In this document: positions 19,587 through 29,466 of the stretch, piece by piece
Position numbering within the stretch: the stretch's first letter is position 1
Layout of the letters: each line of letters begins with the position of its first letter
DNA from: Planctomycetota bacterium
GTDB taxonomy: Bacteria > Planctomycetota > J058
NCBI GenBank assembly: GCA_023954375.1
Contig: JAMLIC010000017.1
Location: 1-64,000 of the forward strand
Direction: 5' to 3'
Length of the DNA: 64,000 bases
The notes under the pieces: model-generated
What the model was told of the DNA's origin: nothing
The model's input: only the letters and a program-made list of their open reading frames with translations
Database searches by the model: none
Program-made: the position numbers and the translations under genes

Positions 19587-22024
19587 CGGGGCGCATCGGC
19601 CCCTACCAGCTCCTGCGGCCGCTCGGCGAGGGCGGCATGGGGGTCGTTCACGTCGCGCTCGACCCGCGCCTGCAGCGGGAGGTGGCCCTCAAGGTCCTGC
19701 GCGCCGATGTCGTGGGCGACGAGCGGGCCCAGGAGCGCTTCCTGCGCGAGGCGCTCGCGCTGTCCCGGGTCGTCCATCGCCACGTCGTCCGGCTCCTCGA
19801 CGCCGGCCGCGCGGGGGGCCACCTCTACCTGGCCACGGAGCTGATCGCGGGGGAGGACCTGGCCCGCGTCGTCGCCCGCGAGGGCCCGCTCGAGCCCCGG
19901 CGCGCGACGAGGATCGCCGTCGAGGTGGCCGGCGGCCTGGCCGCGCTCCACGCCGAGGGCATCGTCCACCGCGACGTGAAGCCGCAGAACGTGCTCCTCG
20001 GGGCCGACGGGGCGGCCAGGCTCGTCGACCTCGGCGTGGCGCGGGTCGAGCAGGACCGCCGCCTGACCGTCACCGGCGAGATGGTCGGCACCCCGGCCTA
20101 CATGCCGCCCGAGCAGGCGGCCGGGGAGCGCGGACGGCAGGGCCCCGCCGCGGACGTCTACGGGCTGGGGGCGACCCTCTACCACCTGCTCACCGGCAGG
20201 CCGCCCTTCGTGGGCGGCGCGCTGACCGTGGTCAAGGCCGTGCTGGTCGACCCGCCGCCGCCGCCCCGCTCGCTGCGGCCGGAGCTGGACCCGCGCCTCG
20301 AGCAGGTCGTCCTCACCTGCCTGGCCAAGGACCCGGCCGAGCGCTACCCGACCCCCGCCGCCCTGGCGGCGGCGCTCGAGGCCCTGCAGGCCGCGCCCCC
20401 ACCGCCCCCTCGGCGCCGCGCGCCGATCGCCGCCCTCGCGGCGGCGGTCGGTGTGGCGATCGCCGGGGCGGCGGCCCTGATGCCCCGCCCCGCCGCGCCC
20501 GAGCCGTCACCGCTCGCGCCCGCGCCCGCGCCCGCGGGCGAACGCGCCCCCGAGCCCCTGCGCCTCGCGCCCGACGCCCTGGTCGACCCCGGGGCCTGGC
20601 CGGGCCTCGAGGTCGAGTGGCCGCTGGGCCTCGCCGCGCGGGAGGGCGCGCTGACCCTCGCGGCGAGCGGTCGAACGCGCCCCGAGGTGCGCCTGCCGCT
20701 GCGCCGCGTGGCAGGACCCCTGCGCGTCCGCGCGGCGCTGCGCGTGGACGTGCTCGAGCGCTCGACCGCCCTCTCGCTCGTGCTCGAGCAGCGCGCGCCG
20801 GGGGGCGCGGCGTTCGCCCTCTCGCTCGCGCGCGTGGGGGAGCTCTGGGGCGACCCCGGCGCGGCCTGGTGCGGGTTCGTGGCGCGCGGCGAGCTCCCGG
20901 GCGAGGCGCCGCGGGCCGGGACGTCGATGGTCGCCCTGCTCCTCCCGGGCGACGCGGTCGTGCTCGAGCTGAGCGCCGGGGCGGACCCCGAGCCGCGCGT
21001 GGAGCTGCGCGCGGCCGCGGGGCCGGGGCCCTCGCGGCTCGTGGCGAGCTGGCCGCTGGCGCGGCCGCTCCCTCCGGGCGACTGGTGGCTGCGCGTGGGC
21101 GCGAACCTGGCGCCAGGGGCGCACGGGGGCGAGGCCCCGGGCGACCCCACGTGCGCCCTCCGGGCGCGGCTCGAGGGCGTCGACCTCGAGGGGCTCGAGC
21201 CCGACGACCGCCTCCGCGACGACGACGCCGGGCGCCTGGCGCGGGCGAGCCGGGCGCTCGTCGCCGGGGACGAGGCCGCGCGCGACGAGGCGCGGGCGGC
21301 CGCGCCGCGGCGGCCGTCGGAGCCGGCGCTGGAGGTCGCCGCGCGCTACGTGCGGCTGCTCCTGACCGACGACGACGGGCAGCGGCGCGAGCTGGTCGAG
21401 GCGCTCTGGGACGACGCGGAGTTCCAGCGGCGCTGGCGGCTGGACCTGTTCGCCCTGCCCGACCCGCTGCGGCGGACGCTCGCGGCCGTGTTCCACGCCC
21501 GCGCCCTCGCGGGGCGCGACGAGGTCTGGGTCCGCCGCTTCGCCGCGCATCGCGTGTGGGGGGACAAGGGCAACGTCCGGGCCCCCGAGGGCCTCGTCGA
21601 CGCCGACGGCCAGCCCGAGCGGCGGGGGGGCGAGACGCTGCTGTTCGAGGGCGACCCCGTCGCCGCGCACGATCGGCTGACGGAGGCGACCCTCGGCTAC
21701 CTCCTCGCCGGTCAGGGGACGTGGGCCGGGGCCGAGGGGCTCGCGGCCGCGTTCACGGGCGAGCTCGAACGCGGGCGCGACCTCCTGCGCCGCGAGGCGC
21801 GGCACGGCAACAAGGACGCGTTCATGCACTTCCACTGGGGCCTGGCCGCGCTCCGCCTGGGGGACCTCGACGAGGCGCTCGAGGCCTGGCAGGGGATGAA
21901 CGAGCACGCCCGCGGGCCGGCCTTCGTCTCGGGCACGCGCTGGGGGCGCCACTACCGGCAGCTCGCGCCGCTGCTCGAGGCGCTCCGCGCCGAGCGCGCG
22001 GCCCGCGCGGCGCCCCCCGGTTGA
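19583..22024 (+). CDS. Membrane-anchored Ser/Thr protein kinase
   Basis: 813 aa if it begins at CTG 19583, which overlaps the upstream stop as CTGA. The next in-frame ATG (19637) lies inside the glycine loop and would destroy it, so a non-ATG start is required by GRIGPYQLLRPLGEGGMGVV. Kinase motifs: ALKVL (Lys), IVHRDVKPQN, VDLGVA (DLG for DFG) and PEQAAGE. One TM (IAALAAAVGVAIAGAAALM, about 290-310) leads to an extracytoplasmic region of about 500 residues, with a concanavalin-like beta region (about 345-530) and helical TPR-like repeats at the end. Probably a sensor kinase of the Hanks type. Ligand and substrates unknown. Confidence 0.85.
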   Translation: MTGRIGPYQLLRPLGEGGMGVVHVALDPRLQREVALKVLRADVVGDERAQERFLREALALSRVVHRHVVRLLDAGRAGGHLYLATELIAGEDLARVVAREGPLEPRRATRIAVEVAGGLAALHAEGIVHRDVKPQNVLLGADGAARLVDLGVARVEQDRRLTVTGEMVGTPAYMPPEQAAGERGRQGPAADVYGLGATLYHLLTGRPPFVGGALTVVKAVLVDPPPPPRSLRPELDPRLEQVVLTCLAKDPAERYPTPAALAAALEALQAAPPPPPRRRAPIAALAAAVGVAIAGAAALMPRPAAPEPSPLAPAPAPAGERAPEPLRLAPDALVDPGAWPGLEVEWPLGLAAREGALTLAASGRTRPEVRLPLRRVAGPLRVRAALRVDVLERSTALSLVLEQRAPGGAAFALSLARVGELWGDPGAAWCGFVARGELPGEAPRAGTSMVALLLPGDAVVLELSAGADPEPRVELRAAAGPGPSRLVASWPLARPLPPGDWWLRVGANLAPGAHGGEAPGDPTCALRARLEGVDLEGLEPDDRLRDDDAGRLARASRALVAGDEAARDEARAAAPRRPSEPALEVAARYVRLLLTDDDGQRRELVEALWDDAEFQRRWRLDLFALPDPLRRTLAAVFHARALAGRDEVWVRRFAAHRVWGDKGNVRAPEGLVDADGQPERRGGETLLFEGDPVAAHDRLTEATLGYLLAGQGTWAGAEGLAAAFTGELERGRDLLRREARHGNKDAFMHFHWGLAALRLGDLDEALEAWQGMNEHARGPAFVSGTRWGRHYRQLAPLLEALRAERAARAAPPG

Positions 22025-22131
22025 CGGCGCCGGGAGACGGACGACCCCGTCCGCACGTCGGTGGTCCGGACCGGCTCGTGCGACGCCCGGGGGCGCCGGT
22101 ATCATGCGCCCCCGACCCAGGAGCCACGACC

Positions 22132-23103
22132 ATGCACCTCGCCCGTCCGGCGCGCCTCGCCGCCGCCCTCCTCGCCCTCGCCCTCGCCCCCGCCGTCGCC
22201 CAGGACGCCAAGGTCCAGCCGACCGAGCGCCCGTTCCTGTGGGTGATCGAGGGCGACACGCCCTCGTTCGTCTACGGCACGATCCACGTCCCGGACCCGC
22301 GCGTCACCACGCTGCCGGCGGTCGTGAGCCAGGCGATCGACATGGCCGACGGCCTGTTCACCGAGGTGCCCATGGACCCCGGCATGCAGATGGCCATGAT
22401 GCGCCACATCATGCTGCCGCCCGGTCAGGGCCTGAGCACGCGCATCTCGCCCGAGCTGTACAAGCGCCTCGACGCCTACGTGAAGGGCAAGGGGCTCCCC
22501 GGCGCGGCGGCGTTCGAGCAGATCAAGGTGTGGGTGACGGGCATGCAGCTCCAGCTGCTCGAGTTCGCCCCGCAGCTCCAGGCGGGCGGCAAGTCGCTCG
22601 ACCAGGGCCTCTACGACCGCGCCCGCGAGGCCAAGAAGGAGGTCGGCGGCCTCGAGACGCTCCAGGAGCAGCTCGGCTGCTTCGACGTGCTCTCGGCCGA
22701 GGAGCAGGCCCGCATGCTCGAGCACGCCCTCGACCAGCTCGAGGCCCCGGCCGAGGGCGACCGCACGGCGCCGTTCGAGGAGCTCATCGTCCGCTACCTC
22801 GCGGGCGACCTCGACGCGCTCGTCGAGTCGCTGAACGAGCAGCAGATGGGGAGCGACGAGGAGATGTCCGAGCGCCTGAAGAAGGCGCTGATCACCGACC
22901 GCAACCACCGCATGGCCGAGCGGATCGTGGCCAGGCTGGGCGAGAACCCCGGCAAGTCCTACTTCTTCGCCGTCGGCACCGCGCACCACCACGGCGAGGA
23001 GGGCGTGATCGCCCTCCTCGAGGCGCAGGGGCTCACGCTGCGCCGTCTGACCGCGAAGGACGCGGGCACGCTGAAGCGCGCCCCGGCCGGCGCGGGGCGC
23101 TGA
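22132..23103 (+). CDS. TraB/GumN-family protein, exported
   Basis: 323 aa with a signal peptide (LAAALLALALAPAVAQ). The family hallmarks are both present: VYGTIHVPDPRV near the N-terminus and FFAVGTAHHHGEEGVIALL near the C-terminus (conserved GT-H motifs, predicted metal-binding protease-like Tiki/TraB fold). TraB-type proteins in bacteria are mostly uncharacterised; a metalloprotease role is proposed for the animal Tiki homologues. ATG 22132 has AGGAG ten bases upstream. Monocistronic: 107 bp after the kinase gene, and the facing gene is convergent. Confidence 0.88.
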   Translation: MHLARPARLAAALLALALAPAVAQDAKVQPTERPFLWVIEGDTPSFVYGTIHVPDPRVTTLPAVVSQAIDMADGLFTEVPMDPGMQMAMMRHIMLPPGQGLSTRISPELYKRLDAYVKGKGLPGAAAFEQIKVWVTGMQLQLLEFAPQLQAGGKSLDQGLYDRAREAKKEVGGLETLQEQLGCFDVLSAEEQARMLEHALDQLEAPAEGDRTAPFEELIVRYLAGDLDALVESLNEQQMGSDEEMSERLKKALITDRNHRMAERIVARLGENPGKSYFFAVGTAHHHGEEGVIALLEAQGLTLRRLTAKDAGTLKRAPAGAGR

Positions 23104-23230
23104 CGGCGGCGAAACGAAGGCAACGAAGGTGACGGAGAGCACGGAGGGACGGTGAGGACAGACCTCGCCTCCGTGTCCCATGTGAGCCCACGCGCTGGGC
23201 CCTCGATCCCATCATCGACCGCGCGCGTGG

Positions 23231-26200
23231 TCACTCCGCTTCGACGACCACGCGGAAGCCCCACTCGGGCCGCCGCTCGCGCACGCCGCCGCGCAGCCGG
23301 GCCGAGAGGCTCAGGTTCTCCGGGGCCATCGACCGGAAGGAGCCGCCCTTGAGCACCCGCGACGAGGGGTCCGGCCCCTCGGCCGGGTCGTCCCAGACCG
23401 TGTCGACCCACTCGGCGACGTTGCCCGCCATGTGCCACACGTCGTGCGGGCTCTGGCCGCCGAGCTCGGCCGTGACGGCCACCGGGCCGTCGTTCGTGCG
23501 CCGGTAGCGCGCGCGCGCCGGGTCGAAGCTCGGGCCCCAGGGGTAGGCGCGGCCGTCGGCGCCCCCGGCCGCCTCGAGCCACTCGACCTCCGTGGGGAGG
23601 CGCACGGTCAGGCCCAGCTCGGCCGAGCGCCAGGCGCAGTACTCCTCGGCGTCGCGGAACGAGACGCCGCCGACCGGGTCTTCGCTCCGCCCGCTCTTGA
23701 ACACGCGGAGGTCGGGGTCGCTGGGCATCTCCGTCCAGCCGGCGGGCCACAGGGCGCGCGCCCGCTCCAGCGCCGCCGCGTCGCCGGCGGCCTTCGCCTG
23801 CCGCGTGCGCCCGACGCAGAAGGCGAAGTACTCCGCGTTGGTCACCTCGTAGCGCGCGACGCGCAGGCGGCCGACCGCCACGAACTCGGTCTTCAGCACG
23901 CGCAGCCGCGCCTCGCGCGCGTCGACGGCGGCCACCATCTCGCTCGCCGGGCCCGGGTCGACGCCGCCCGCCCGGGCGGCCGCCTCGGCCTCGGCGGCGA
24001 GGCCGCGCGCCTCCTCGAGGGCGCCGCGCCCCAGCGCCGCCCGCGCCTGCGCGAGCAGCCGCTCGACCAGGCCCTGCGGGGTCCCGCCCCGGCGCTCCGC
24101 CAGCCGCCGCTCGAGGTCGGCGCAGGCGGCCTCGACCTCGGCGCGGCCGGGCCCGTCGGGATGCTCCTCGAGGTAGCGGCGGCGCGCCGCGAGCGCCCGC
24201 TCGAGCTCGGGCTCGTCGTCGCCCGGGGGCGGCAGGGCCGCGAGGGCCGCCTGCGCCGTCCGGGCGGCCTCGGCCGCGGCCGCGCGGCGCGGCAGCTCCC
24301 ACGTGTCGGGGAGGCCGTGCTCGGTCATCAGCCGCCGCACGTCGGCGAGGTGCCGCAGCGCCGCGTCGGCGTCGCCGGCGGCGAGGGCGGCGTCGGCGCC
24401 GCGGACGAGGTCGCCGGCCTCGGCGGCCGCGGCGCGGCGGCGCGACTCGGCCTGGCGCTGGCGCGCCCGGGCGAGGAGGTCGTTCACCTCCTCGCCGGGG
24501 GCGAGCGCCTGGGCCTTCAGGAGGAGCTCGATGACGAGCTGGTAGTCGGCCGGCCGCTTGTTCATCTCGCGCCGCGCGTCCTCGTGGAGCCCGCGCGCCT
24601 GCGCGTCGCGCGCCCTGGCCTCGAGCTCGGCCCGCCGCGACGGCAGCCGCGTGAGCGTCAGGGCCGTCGCCAGCTGCTCCCGCGCCGAGTCGAACATGGC
24701 CTGCTGGAGGAGCCCATCGGCCCGGGCGAGCGCCTCCTCGAGCCGGCGCAGCGGGACGACGAGCGCCGCCTCCAGCGCCCCCGCGTCCGCCGGCGGGGCC
24801 GCCGCGGCGAGGTCCGCCGCCTCGAGCTCCGCCAGGCGGGCGCGCGCGGCCTCGGCGCCCTCGGCGGCCGCGCGCACGCGGGCGAGGCCCGCCTCGGCCG
24901 CGGGAAGGTCCTCGGCCGCGGCGGCGCGCCGGAGCGCCTCCGTCGCCTCCGCCAGCGCGGCGACCGCCGCGTCCAGGCGCCCGGCCGCCTCGGTCACGGC
25001 GTCGAGGCGGGTCAGCTCGGCCCGCACCCGCCCCTGCTCGTCGGCCGCGGCGTGCGGGAGCACCTCCTCGAGCAGCCGCCGCGCCCCCTCGAAGTCCCGC
25101 GCCACCAGCGCCGCCTGCACGCGCCCGGCGCGCTCCTCGTCGAGGCGCGCCGCCCCGGCGCCGCCCAGCCCGCCGACGAGCCGCAGCCCCACGAGGCCGA
25201 CGATCGTGACGAGGAGCAGGGCGGCGACCACGCCCAGGGCGAGGAGCAGGCGCTTCACCACCGCGCCGTCGACCGGCGGGGCGGGCGCCGGGCCGTCCTC
25301 GCCCGAGAGCTCGAGCGACTCGCCCGAGGGCTCGACCGGCGGCGCCGGGGGCCGGCGCGCGGCCGAGGAGGCGGGCGCCGGCGAGGTCGCCGCGGAGGCG
25401 GTCGGGGAGGGGCGGAGGGCGGCCGAGCCGGTCGGCGTCGCGGGCGGGGGGCCGGCCGCGCTGCGCGAGACGCCGCGGTCGCTCTCGCCGCGCAGGGCGA
25501 CCGTGGGCACGGCCTGCTCGAGCACGGCGAGCATCGCCTCCGCGCCGGGGAAGCGGTCCGCCGGGTCCTTCTCCAGGGCGCGCATGACGAGCTGCTCGAG
25601 CGCGGCGGGGACCGCCAGGCCGGGCGCCCGCTCGGCGAACGGCATCGGGGGGTCGACGATGTGCTTGCCGATGTAGCCCACCGGGCTGTCGGCGTCGAAC
25701 GGGAGCCGGCCGGTGAGCATCTCGTAGGCGACCACGCCGAGCGAGTAGATGTCGCTGCGCAGGTCGACCTGCGCGCCGCCGGACGCCTGCTCGGGCGACA
25801 TGTACTCCGGCGTGCCGACGGCCATGCGCTCGGTGGTCACGAACGCGTTGCTCTGCGACTGCGGCGACTCGTTCTCCCACAGGACCTTGGCGATGCCGAA
25901 GTCCATGATCTTCACCTCGTCGCCGGCGGCGAGGAGGATGTTCTCGGACTTGAGGTCGCGGTGGACGATCCCGCGCTTGTGGCCCTCGCCGACGCCGCGC
26001 AGGACCTGCGCGACGATCCGCGCCGCGCGCTCGACCGGGAGCGGCCCCTCGCGCTGGAGCACCCGCGCCAGGCTCTCGCCCTCGACCAGCTCCATGGCCA
26101 TGTAGAAGCGGCCGTCCTCGGTGGCCCCGGCGTCGAAGATCCGCACCACGTTGCGGTGCTGGAACTGCGCCATGGCCATGACCTCGCGCTTGAAGCGCGC

Positions 26201-26785
26201 GATCGACACGGCGCTCTTCACCAGGTCGGCGCTCAGCACCTTGAAGGCGACCGCCCGACCCATGAGCGTGTGGTCCGCCCGGTAGACGACGCCCATGCCG
26301 CCCTGGCCGAGCTTGCTGATGATCCGGTAGCGGTTGTGGACGAGGCGGCCGACCAGGTCGTCGGGCGCCGAGGAGCCGAGCGGCCGCATGGGCATCGTCT
26401 CGCCCATGGCGTCGAACGGCGCCGGCGGGTCGGGCAAGGTGGACGAGAGGGCCGCGGCGGGCACGGCGGGCAGGGGCTGCGTGCCGGCGCGGCTGTCGGT
26501 CGAGGCGGCGCCGAGGCGCTCGGACCAGCCGCTCGGCGGGGCGACGGCGATCGTCCGCGCGACCTCGTCGTCGTCGCCCGCGGGGGGCGCGGCGTCGAGC
26601 GTCCGCGCGATGGCCTCGTCGTCCGGCGCCGGCGCGCCGCCCGGCGTCGAGAGCTCGAGCGTCCGCTCCGCCGGGGCGCCGTTGGCCACCTCCAGGCGCG
26701 CGCCGGGCGGCGGGGCCACCTCCATCGTCCGCTCGGCGGCCTCGTCGTCCTCGCCGGGGCGCGGCAGCGGGAGGACCGCCGGCAT
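23231..26785 (-). CDS. Ser/Thr protein kinase fused to a formylglycine-generating-enzyme-like domain
   Basis: 1184 aa if started at ATG 26785, though it probably continues from the preceding ORF through a frameshift. Order: a Pro/Ala-rich linker; an active kinase (YRIISKLGQGGMGVVYRADH, AFKVL, IVHRDLKSEN, MDFGIAK, TPEYMSPEQASGG) at about 145-400; a TM helix (LLLALGVVAALLLVTIVGLVGLRLV); about 400 residues of Ala/Glu/Arg-rich coiled-coil; and a C-terminal SUMF1/FGE-sulfatase domain (VARYEVTNAEYFAFC, LPTEVEWLEAAGG, YPWGPSFDPARARY, NVAEWV, RVLKGGSF). FGE-like domains in such fusions usually lack oxidase function and bind ligands. The topology puts the FGE part outside the cytoplasm. Confidence 0.9.
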   Translation of the reverse strand: MPAVLPLPRPGEDDEAAERTMEVAPPPGARLEVANGAPAERTLELSTPGGAPAPDDEAIARTLDAAPPAGDDDEVARTIAVAPPSGWSERLGAASTDSRAGTQPLPAVPAAALSSTLPDPPAPFDAMGETMPMRPLGSSAPDDLVGRLVHNRYRIISKLGQGGMGVVYRADHTLMGRAVAFKVLSADLVKSAVSIARFKREVMAMAQFQHRNVVRIFDAGATEDGRFYMAMELVEGESLARVLQREGPLPVERAARIVAQVLRGVGEGHKRGIVHRDLKSENILLAAGDEVKIMDFGIAKVLWENESPQSQSNAFVTTERMAVGTPEYMSPEQASGGAQVDLRSDIYSLGVVAYEMLTGRLPFDADSPVGYIGKHIVDPPMPFAERAPGLAVPAALEQLVMRALEKDPADRFPGAEAMLAVLEQAVPTVALRGESDRGVSRSAAGPPPATPTGSAALRPSPTASAATSPAPASSAARRPPAPPVEPSGESLELSGEDGPAPAPPVDGAVVKRLLLALGVVAALLLVTIVGLVGLRLVGGLGGAGAARLDEERAGRVQAALVARDFEGARRLLEEVLPHAAADEQGRVRAELTRLDAVTEAAGRLDAAVAALAEATEALRRAAAAEDLPAAEAGLARVRAAAEGAEAARARLAELEAADLAAAAPPADAGALEAALVVPLRRLEEALARADGLLQQAMFDSAREQLATALTLTRLPSRRAELEARARDAQARGLHEDARREMNKRPADYQLVIELLLKAQALAPGEEVNDLLARARQRQAESRRRAAAAEAGDLVRGADAALAAGDADAALRHLADVRRLMTEHGLPDTWELPRRAAAAEAARTAQAALAALPPPGDDEPELERALAARRRYLEEHPDGPGRAEVEAACADLERRLAERRGGTPQGLVERLLAQARAALGRGALEEARGLAAEAEAAARAGGVDPGPASEMVAAVDAREARLRVLKTEFVAVGRLRVARYEVTNAEYFAFCVGRTRQAKAAGDAAALERARALWPAGWTEMPSDPDLRVFKSGRSEDPVGGVSFRDAEEYCAWRSAELGLTVRLPTEVEWLEAAGGADGRAYPWGPSFDPARARYRRTNDGPVAVTAELGGQSPHDVWHMAGNVAEWVDTVWDDPAEGPDPSSRVLKGGSFRSMAPENLSLSARLRGGVRERRPEWGFRVVVEAE

Positions 26786-26787
26786 GG

Positions 26788-28284
26788 TCACCGTCTGGTC
26801 GAGCGCGGGCTCGGGCGGCGCGGGCGGGCGGGGGGGGACGGGCGGGGTGGGCACCGCGGGGCGCGCGCGCGGCGGGGCAGGCGGCGCCGGGGGGGGCGGC
26901 GCGGGCGGACGGGGCGGCAGCGGCACGCGCGGCCGCGCGGGGTCGAGGAGCGCCAGCGCCGCCGCCGCGTCCGGGCGCTCGGCGGGCTCGGGCGCGTCGC
27001 GCGCTCGACGAGGGCGGCGAGGCGCCCGTCGACCGCCGGGTCGACGTCGCGCGGGTCGAGGGCGCCGCCGGCGAGGCGCAGGGCGGGCGACGCGTCGGGG
27101 AACGGCGCGCGGCCGACGGTCGCGAAGTACGCGACGCAGCCGAGGGCGTAGATGTCGTCGGCGGGCGCGGGCGGCGCGCCGCCGGCGAGCCGCTGCGGCG
27201 ACGCGAACAGCCCGGCCGCGCCCTGGGCCGGCTGCCCCAGCCCGGCGAGCGCGAGGTCGGTGACCACGGGCGCGCCGAGGCGCGAGAGGAGCACGTTGTC
27301 CGGGCAGAGCGCCCCGTGCGCGGCCCCGGCGGCGTGGGCGCGCTCGAGGCCCTGGAGGACGACGCGGACGAGCGCCAGGGCGCGCTCGGCCGGCAGGGGC
27401 CCGCTGCGCTCGACCGCGGTCTGGAGCGACTCGCCGTCCACGAGGTCGGTCGTGAGGTAGACGAGGTCCCCCGCGCGCCCCACGGCCCGCGGGCGGACGA
27501 AGGCGGGGTGGTCGACCCTCTGCGCCAGCGCCCAGGCCCGCTTGAGCCCCGCGACGAACCCCGGCGCGCTCACCAGGCCGGGGGCCAGGACCTTGAGCGC
27601 GACCCGCTCGCCGCTCGCCGCGACGCGGGCGCGGTAGACGACCCCGTTGGGACCCTGACCGAGCCGCTGCTCGACCTCGAAGCCCTCGAGCGCCGGGAGC
27701 GCCTGACCCAGCCACTCGCCGCTCTGGCTGAAGCGGCGCTGGTCGCGGTCGAAGCTGGCGAGCGCCCGCGGCTGCACGGCCGGGGCCTCGGTCGGCGCGT
27801 CCTCGGCCGGCGGCGGCGGGGGCGGCGGCGGCGCGGGGGCGGCCCCGCGGTCGGCCTCGCGCGCGGCGCGCTCCTCGTCGTCCTGCAGGCGCACGACCTC
27901 GCGCGCGATCGCGTCGCGCTGCACCCGGTCGAGGCGCCCGCGCTCGACCAGGAGCTCGCCCAGCCGCGTCCGGTGGCCTCCGTCGCGCAGCTCGGCCAGG
28001 AGCGCCCGCGCCTCGTCGCGCTCGACGAGCCCCCGCTCGACGCACCGCCGGGCGAAGAGCTGCTCCCCGCGCAGGAACACGAGCCGCGCGAGGTCGTCCT
28101 CGAGGCCCCGCCGGGCGGCCTCGTCGATCAGCCCCCGCCGGGCGAAGACGGCCGACAGCGTCTCGTCGTAGCCGACCGCGCGCCCCTGCCGCAGGAGCTC
28201 CAGGCACTCGCGCGCCTGCTCGTCCGTGATCAGCCCGCGCTGGACGGCGAGGCGACCCAGCAGGAGGTCGTTGGGCGTCGGCAC
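26788..28284 (-). CDS. Pseudokinase ORF, probably the N-terminal part of the downstream kinase
   Basis: 498 aa. Residues 1 to about 150 form a helical domain like the one opening the kinase at 63051 (LLLGRLAVQRGLITDEQARECLELL). The next about 260 residues are a kinase fold with degraded catalysis: HGALCPDN in place of HRDLKPEN, and TDLALAG in place of DFG. Near 27010 the frame turns into Arg/Pro/Ser nonsense. The -1/+1 frame there reads PEPAERPDAAAALALLDPARP, the usual kinase C-terminal motif, and leads without a stop into the next kinase. Adding one C in the run at that point would give a single pseudokinase-kinase-FGE protein of about 1685 residues. Confidence 0.75.
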   Translation of the reverse strand: MPTPNDLLLGRLAVQRGLITDEQARECLELLRQGRAVGYDETLSAVFARRGLIDEAARRGLEDDLARLVFLRGEQLFARRCVERGLVERDEARALLAELRDGGHRTRLGELLVERGRLDRVQRDAIAREVVRLQDDEERAAREADRGAAPAPPPPPPPPAEDAPTEAPAVQPRALASFDRDQRRFSQSGEWLGQALPALEGFEVEQRLGQGPNGVVYRARVAASGERVALKVLAPGLVSAPGFVAGLKRAWALAQRVDHPAFVRPRAVGRAGDLVYLTTDLVDGESLQTAVERSGPLPAERALALVRVVLQGLERAHAAGAAHGALCPDNVLLSRLGAPVVTDLALAGLGQPAQGAAGLFASPQRLAGGAPPAPADDIYALGCVAYFATVGRAPFPDASPALRLAGGALDPRDVDPAVDGRLAALVERATRPSPPSARTRRRRWRSSTPRGRACRCRPVRPRRPPRRRLPRRARAPRCPPRPSPPARPRRPSPRSTRR

Positions 28285-28290
28285 GGCGAC

Positions 28291-29406
28291 TCACCCTCGC
28301 AGCTTGAGCGCCTGGTACCGGGCGCGAAACTTGCGCGCCTTGTCCTGGTCGCCCAGCCGCTCGTAGAGCTGCGCCGCGTAGCGGTAGGCGGGCGTGTACT
28401 CGGGGTCGATCTTGATCGCGCGCGACAGGGCGTCGCGCGCCTCGTCCATGCGGTCGCACTGCACGGCCGCGGCGGCGTGGAGGACGTGCGCCTCGGGGTC
28501 GTCCGGCTCGAGCTTGGCGAGGTGGCGGAAGGCCCGGCGCGCCTTGTGGTAGTCGCCGACGGAGGCGTAGGCCTTGCCGAGCGCCGTGACCGCCCTGGCG
28601 AAGTTCATGTCGGCCTTGATCGCCCGCTCGAGGAGGGGGATCGCCTCGCCGGGCTCGCCCTCGTCGATGAGCTCCTTCGCGCGCTGGAAGAGCGCCACCG
28701 GCTCCGTGGGGCCGCGCCCGGTCGACTGCGGCGACGAGAACAGCGGCTGCATGGCCGACTCGGCGCCCCCGCCGAAGCCGAACTCCTCGTCGAGGTGCCG
28801 CGTCGGGTCGCTGTGCTCGTCGGGCGCGACGACGTTGAGCGCGACCGGCCCGTGCCCCGACGCCGGGGCGCGCTGGAAGACCTCGGTGTCGTCGTCGTCG
28901 GCGGCGAACGAGTCCTCGGGGTCGAACGCGTGGCCGTGGAGCGAGACGACGATCCGGCACTCGCCCGTGCCGCCCGCGAGCTTGACGTCGCGGATCGCGC
29001 GGCACATGAGCATCTCCTCGACGAGCTGCCGGGCGAGGCCCAGGGCCACGCCGCGCAGGTCGATCTCGAAGCCGCGCGGGACCGACTCGATCGCGTGGTC
29101 GTACTCGTGCAGGAGCTCCCGCAGGACCTGCATGGCCTCGCGGCGCGTCTTGGACGACGGCCCGCCGCGGGTGGCCTCGCCGACGCCGGCGCGCGGGCGC
29201 CCGCGGTCGCGCTGGACGGGCCGCGGCGACGAGGGCTCGCGCCCGCGCTCGGCGGTCTGCGGCTTCGACCCGCCCTCGACCGGCGCGTCCTCGGGGACGC
29301 GCAGCTTGGCGTGGCAACGGAGGCAGCGGACCTTCTTGCTGCGGAACTGCTCGGGGACGCGCGCCTCGTGCCCGCACTCGCTGCACTGGATCCTGATCTT
29401 GCCCAC
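28291..29406 (-). CDS. Zinc-ribbon and TPR protein
   Basis: 371 aa. Residues 4-38 form a zinc ribbon with two CxxC pairs (CSECGHEARVP and VRCLRCHAKLRVP), of the MJ0042/zinc-ribbon type. The middle (about 95-180) is a mixed domain without an identified family. Residues about 230-368 hold tetratricopeptide repeats (AIPLLERAIKADMNFARAVTALGKAY, ALSRAIKIDPEYTPAYRYAAQLYERLG). Probably a cytosolic scaffold. It ends six bases from the pseudokinase start on the same strand, so it is likely in the same operon and may bind that kinase. Confidence 0.8.
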   Translation of the reverse strand: MGKIRIQCSECGHEARVPEQFRSKKVRCLRCHAKLRVPEDAPVEGGSKPQTAERGREPSSPRPVQRDRGRPRAGVGEATRGGPSSKTRREAMQVLRELLHEYDHAIESVPRGFEIDLRGVALGLARQLVEEMLMCRAIRDVKLAGGTGECRIVVSLHGHAFDPEDSFAADDDDTEVFQRAPASGHGPVALNVVAPDEHSDPTRHLDEEFGFGGGAESAMQPLFSSPQSTGRGPTEPVALFQRAKELIDEGEPGEAIPLLERAIKADMNFARAVTALGKAYASVGDYHKARRAFRHLAKLEPDDPEAHVLHAAAAVQCDRMDEARDALSRAIKIDPEYTPAYRYAAQLYERLGDQDKARKFRARYQALKLRG

Positions 29407-29466
29407 GTCCTGGCGAGACTAGCACTTGGGGCGTGGACGCGCCACGCGCGGAGCGGCGGGGCGCGG

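Noticed and set aside
23432-27151. 1239-codon plus-strand ORF opposite the kinase-FGE gene
   Set aside because: Mirror of third-position GC bias; low-complexity Arg/Gly/Ala product without domains.
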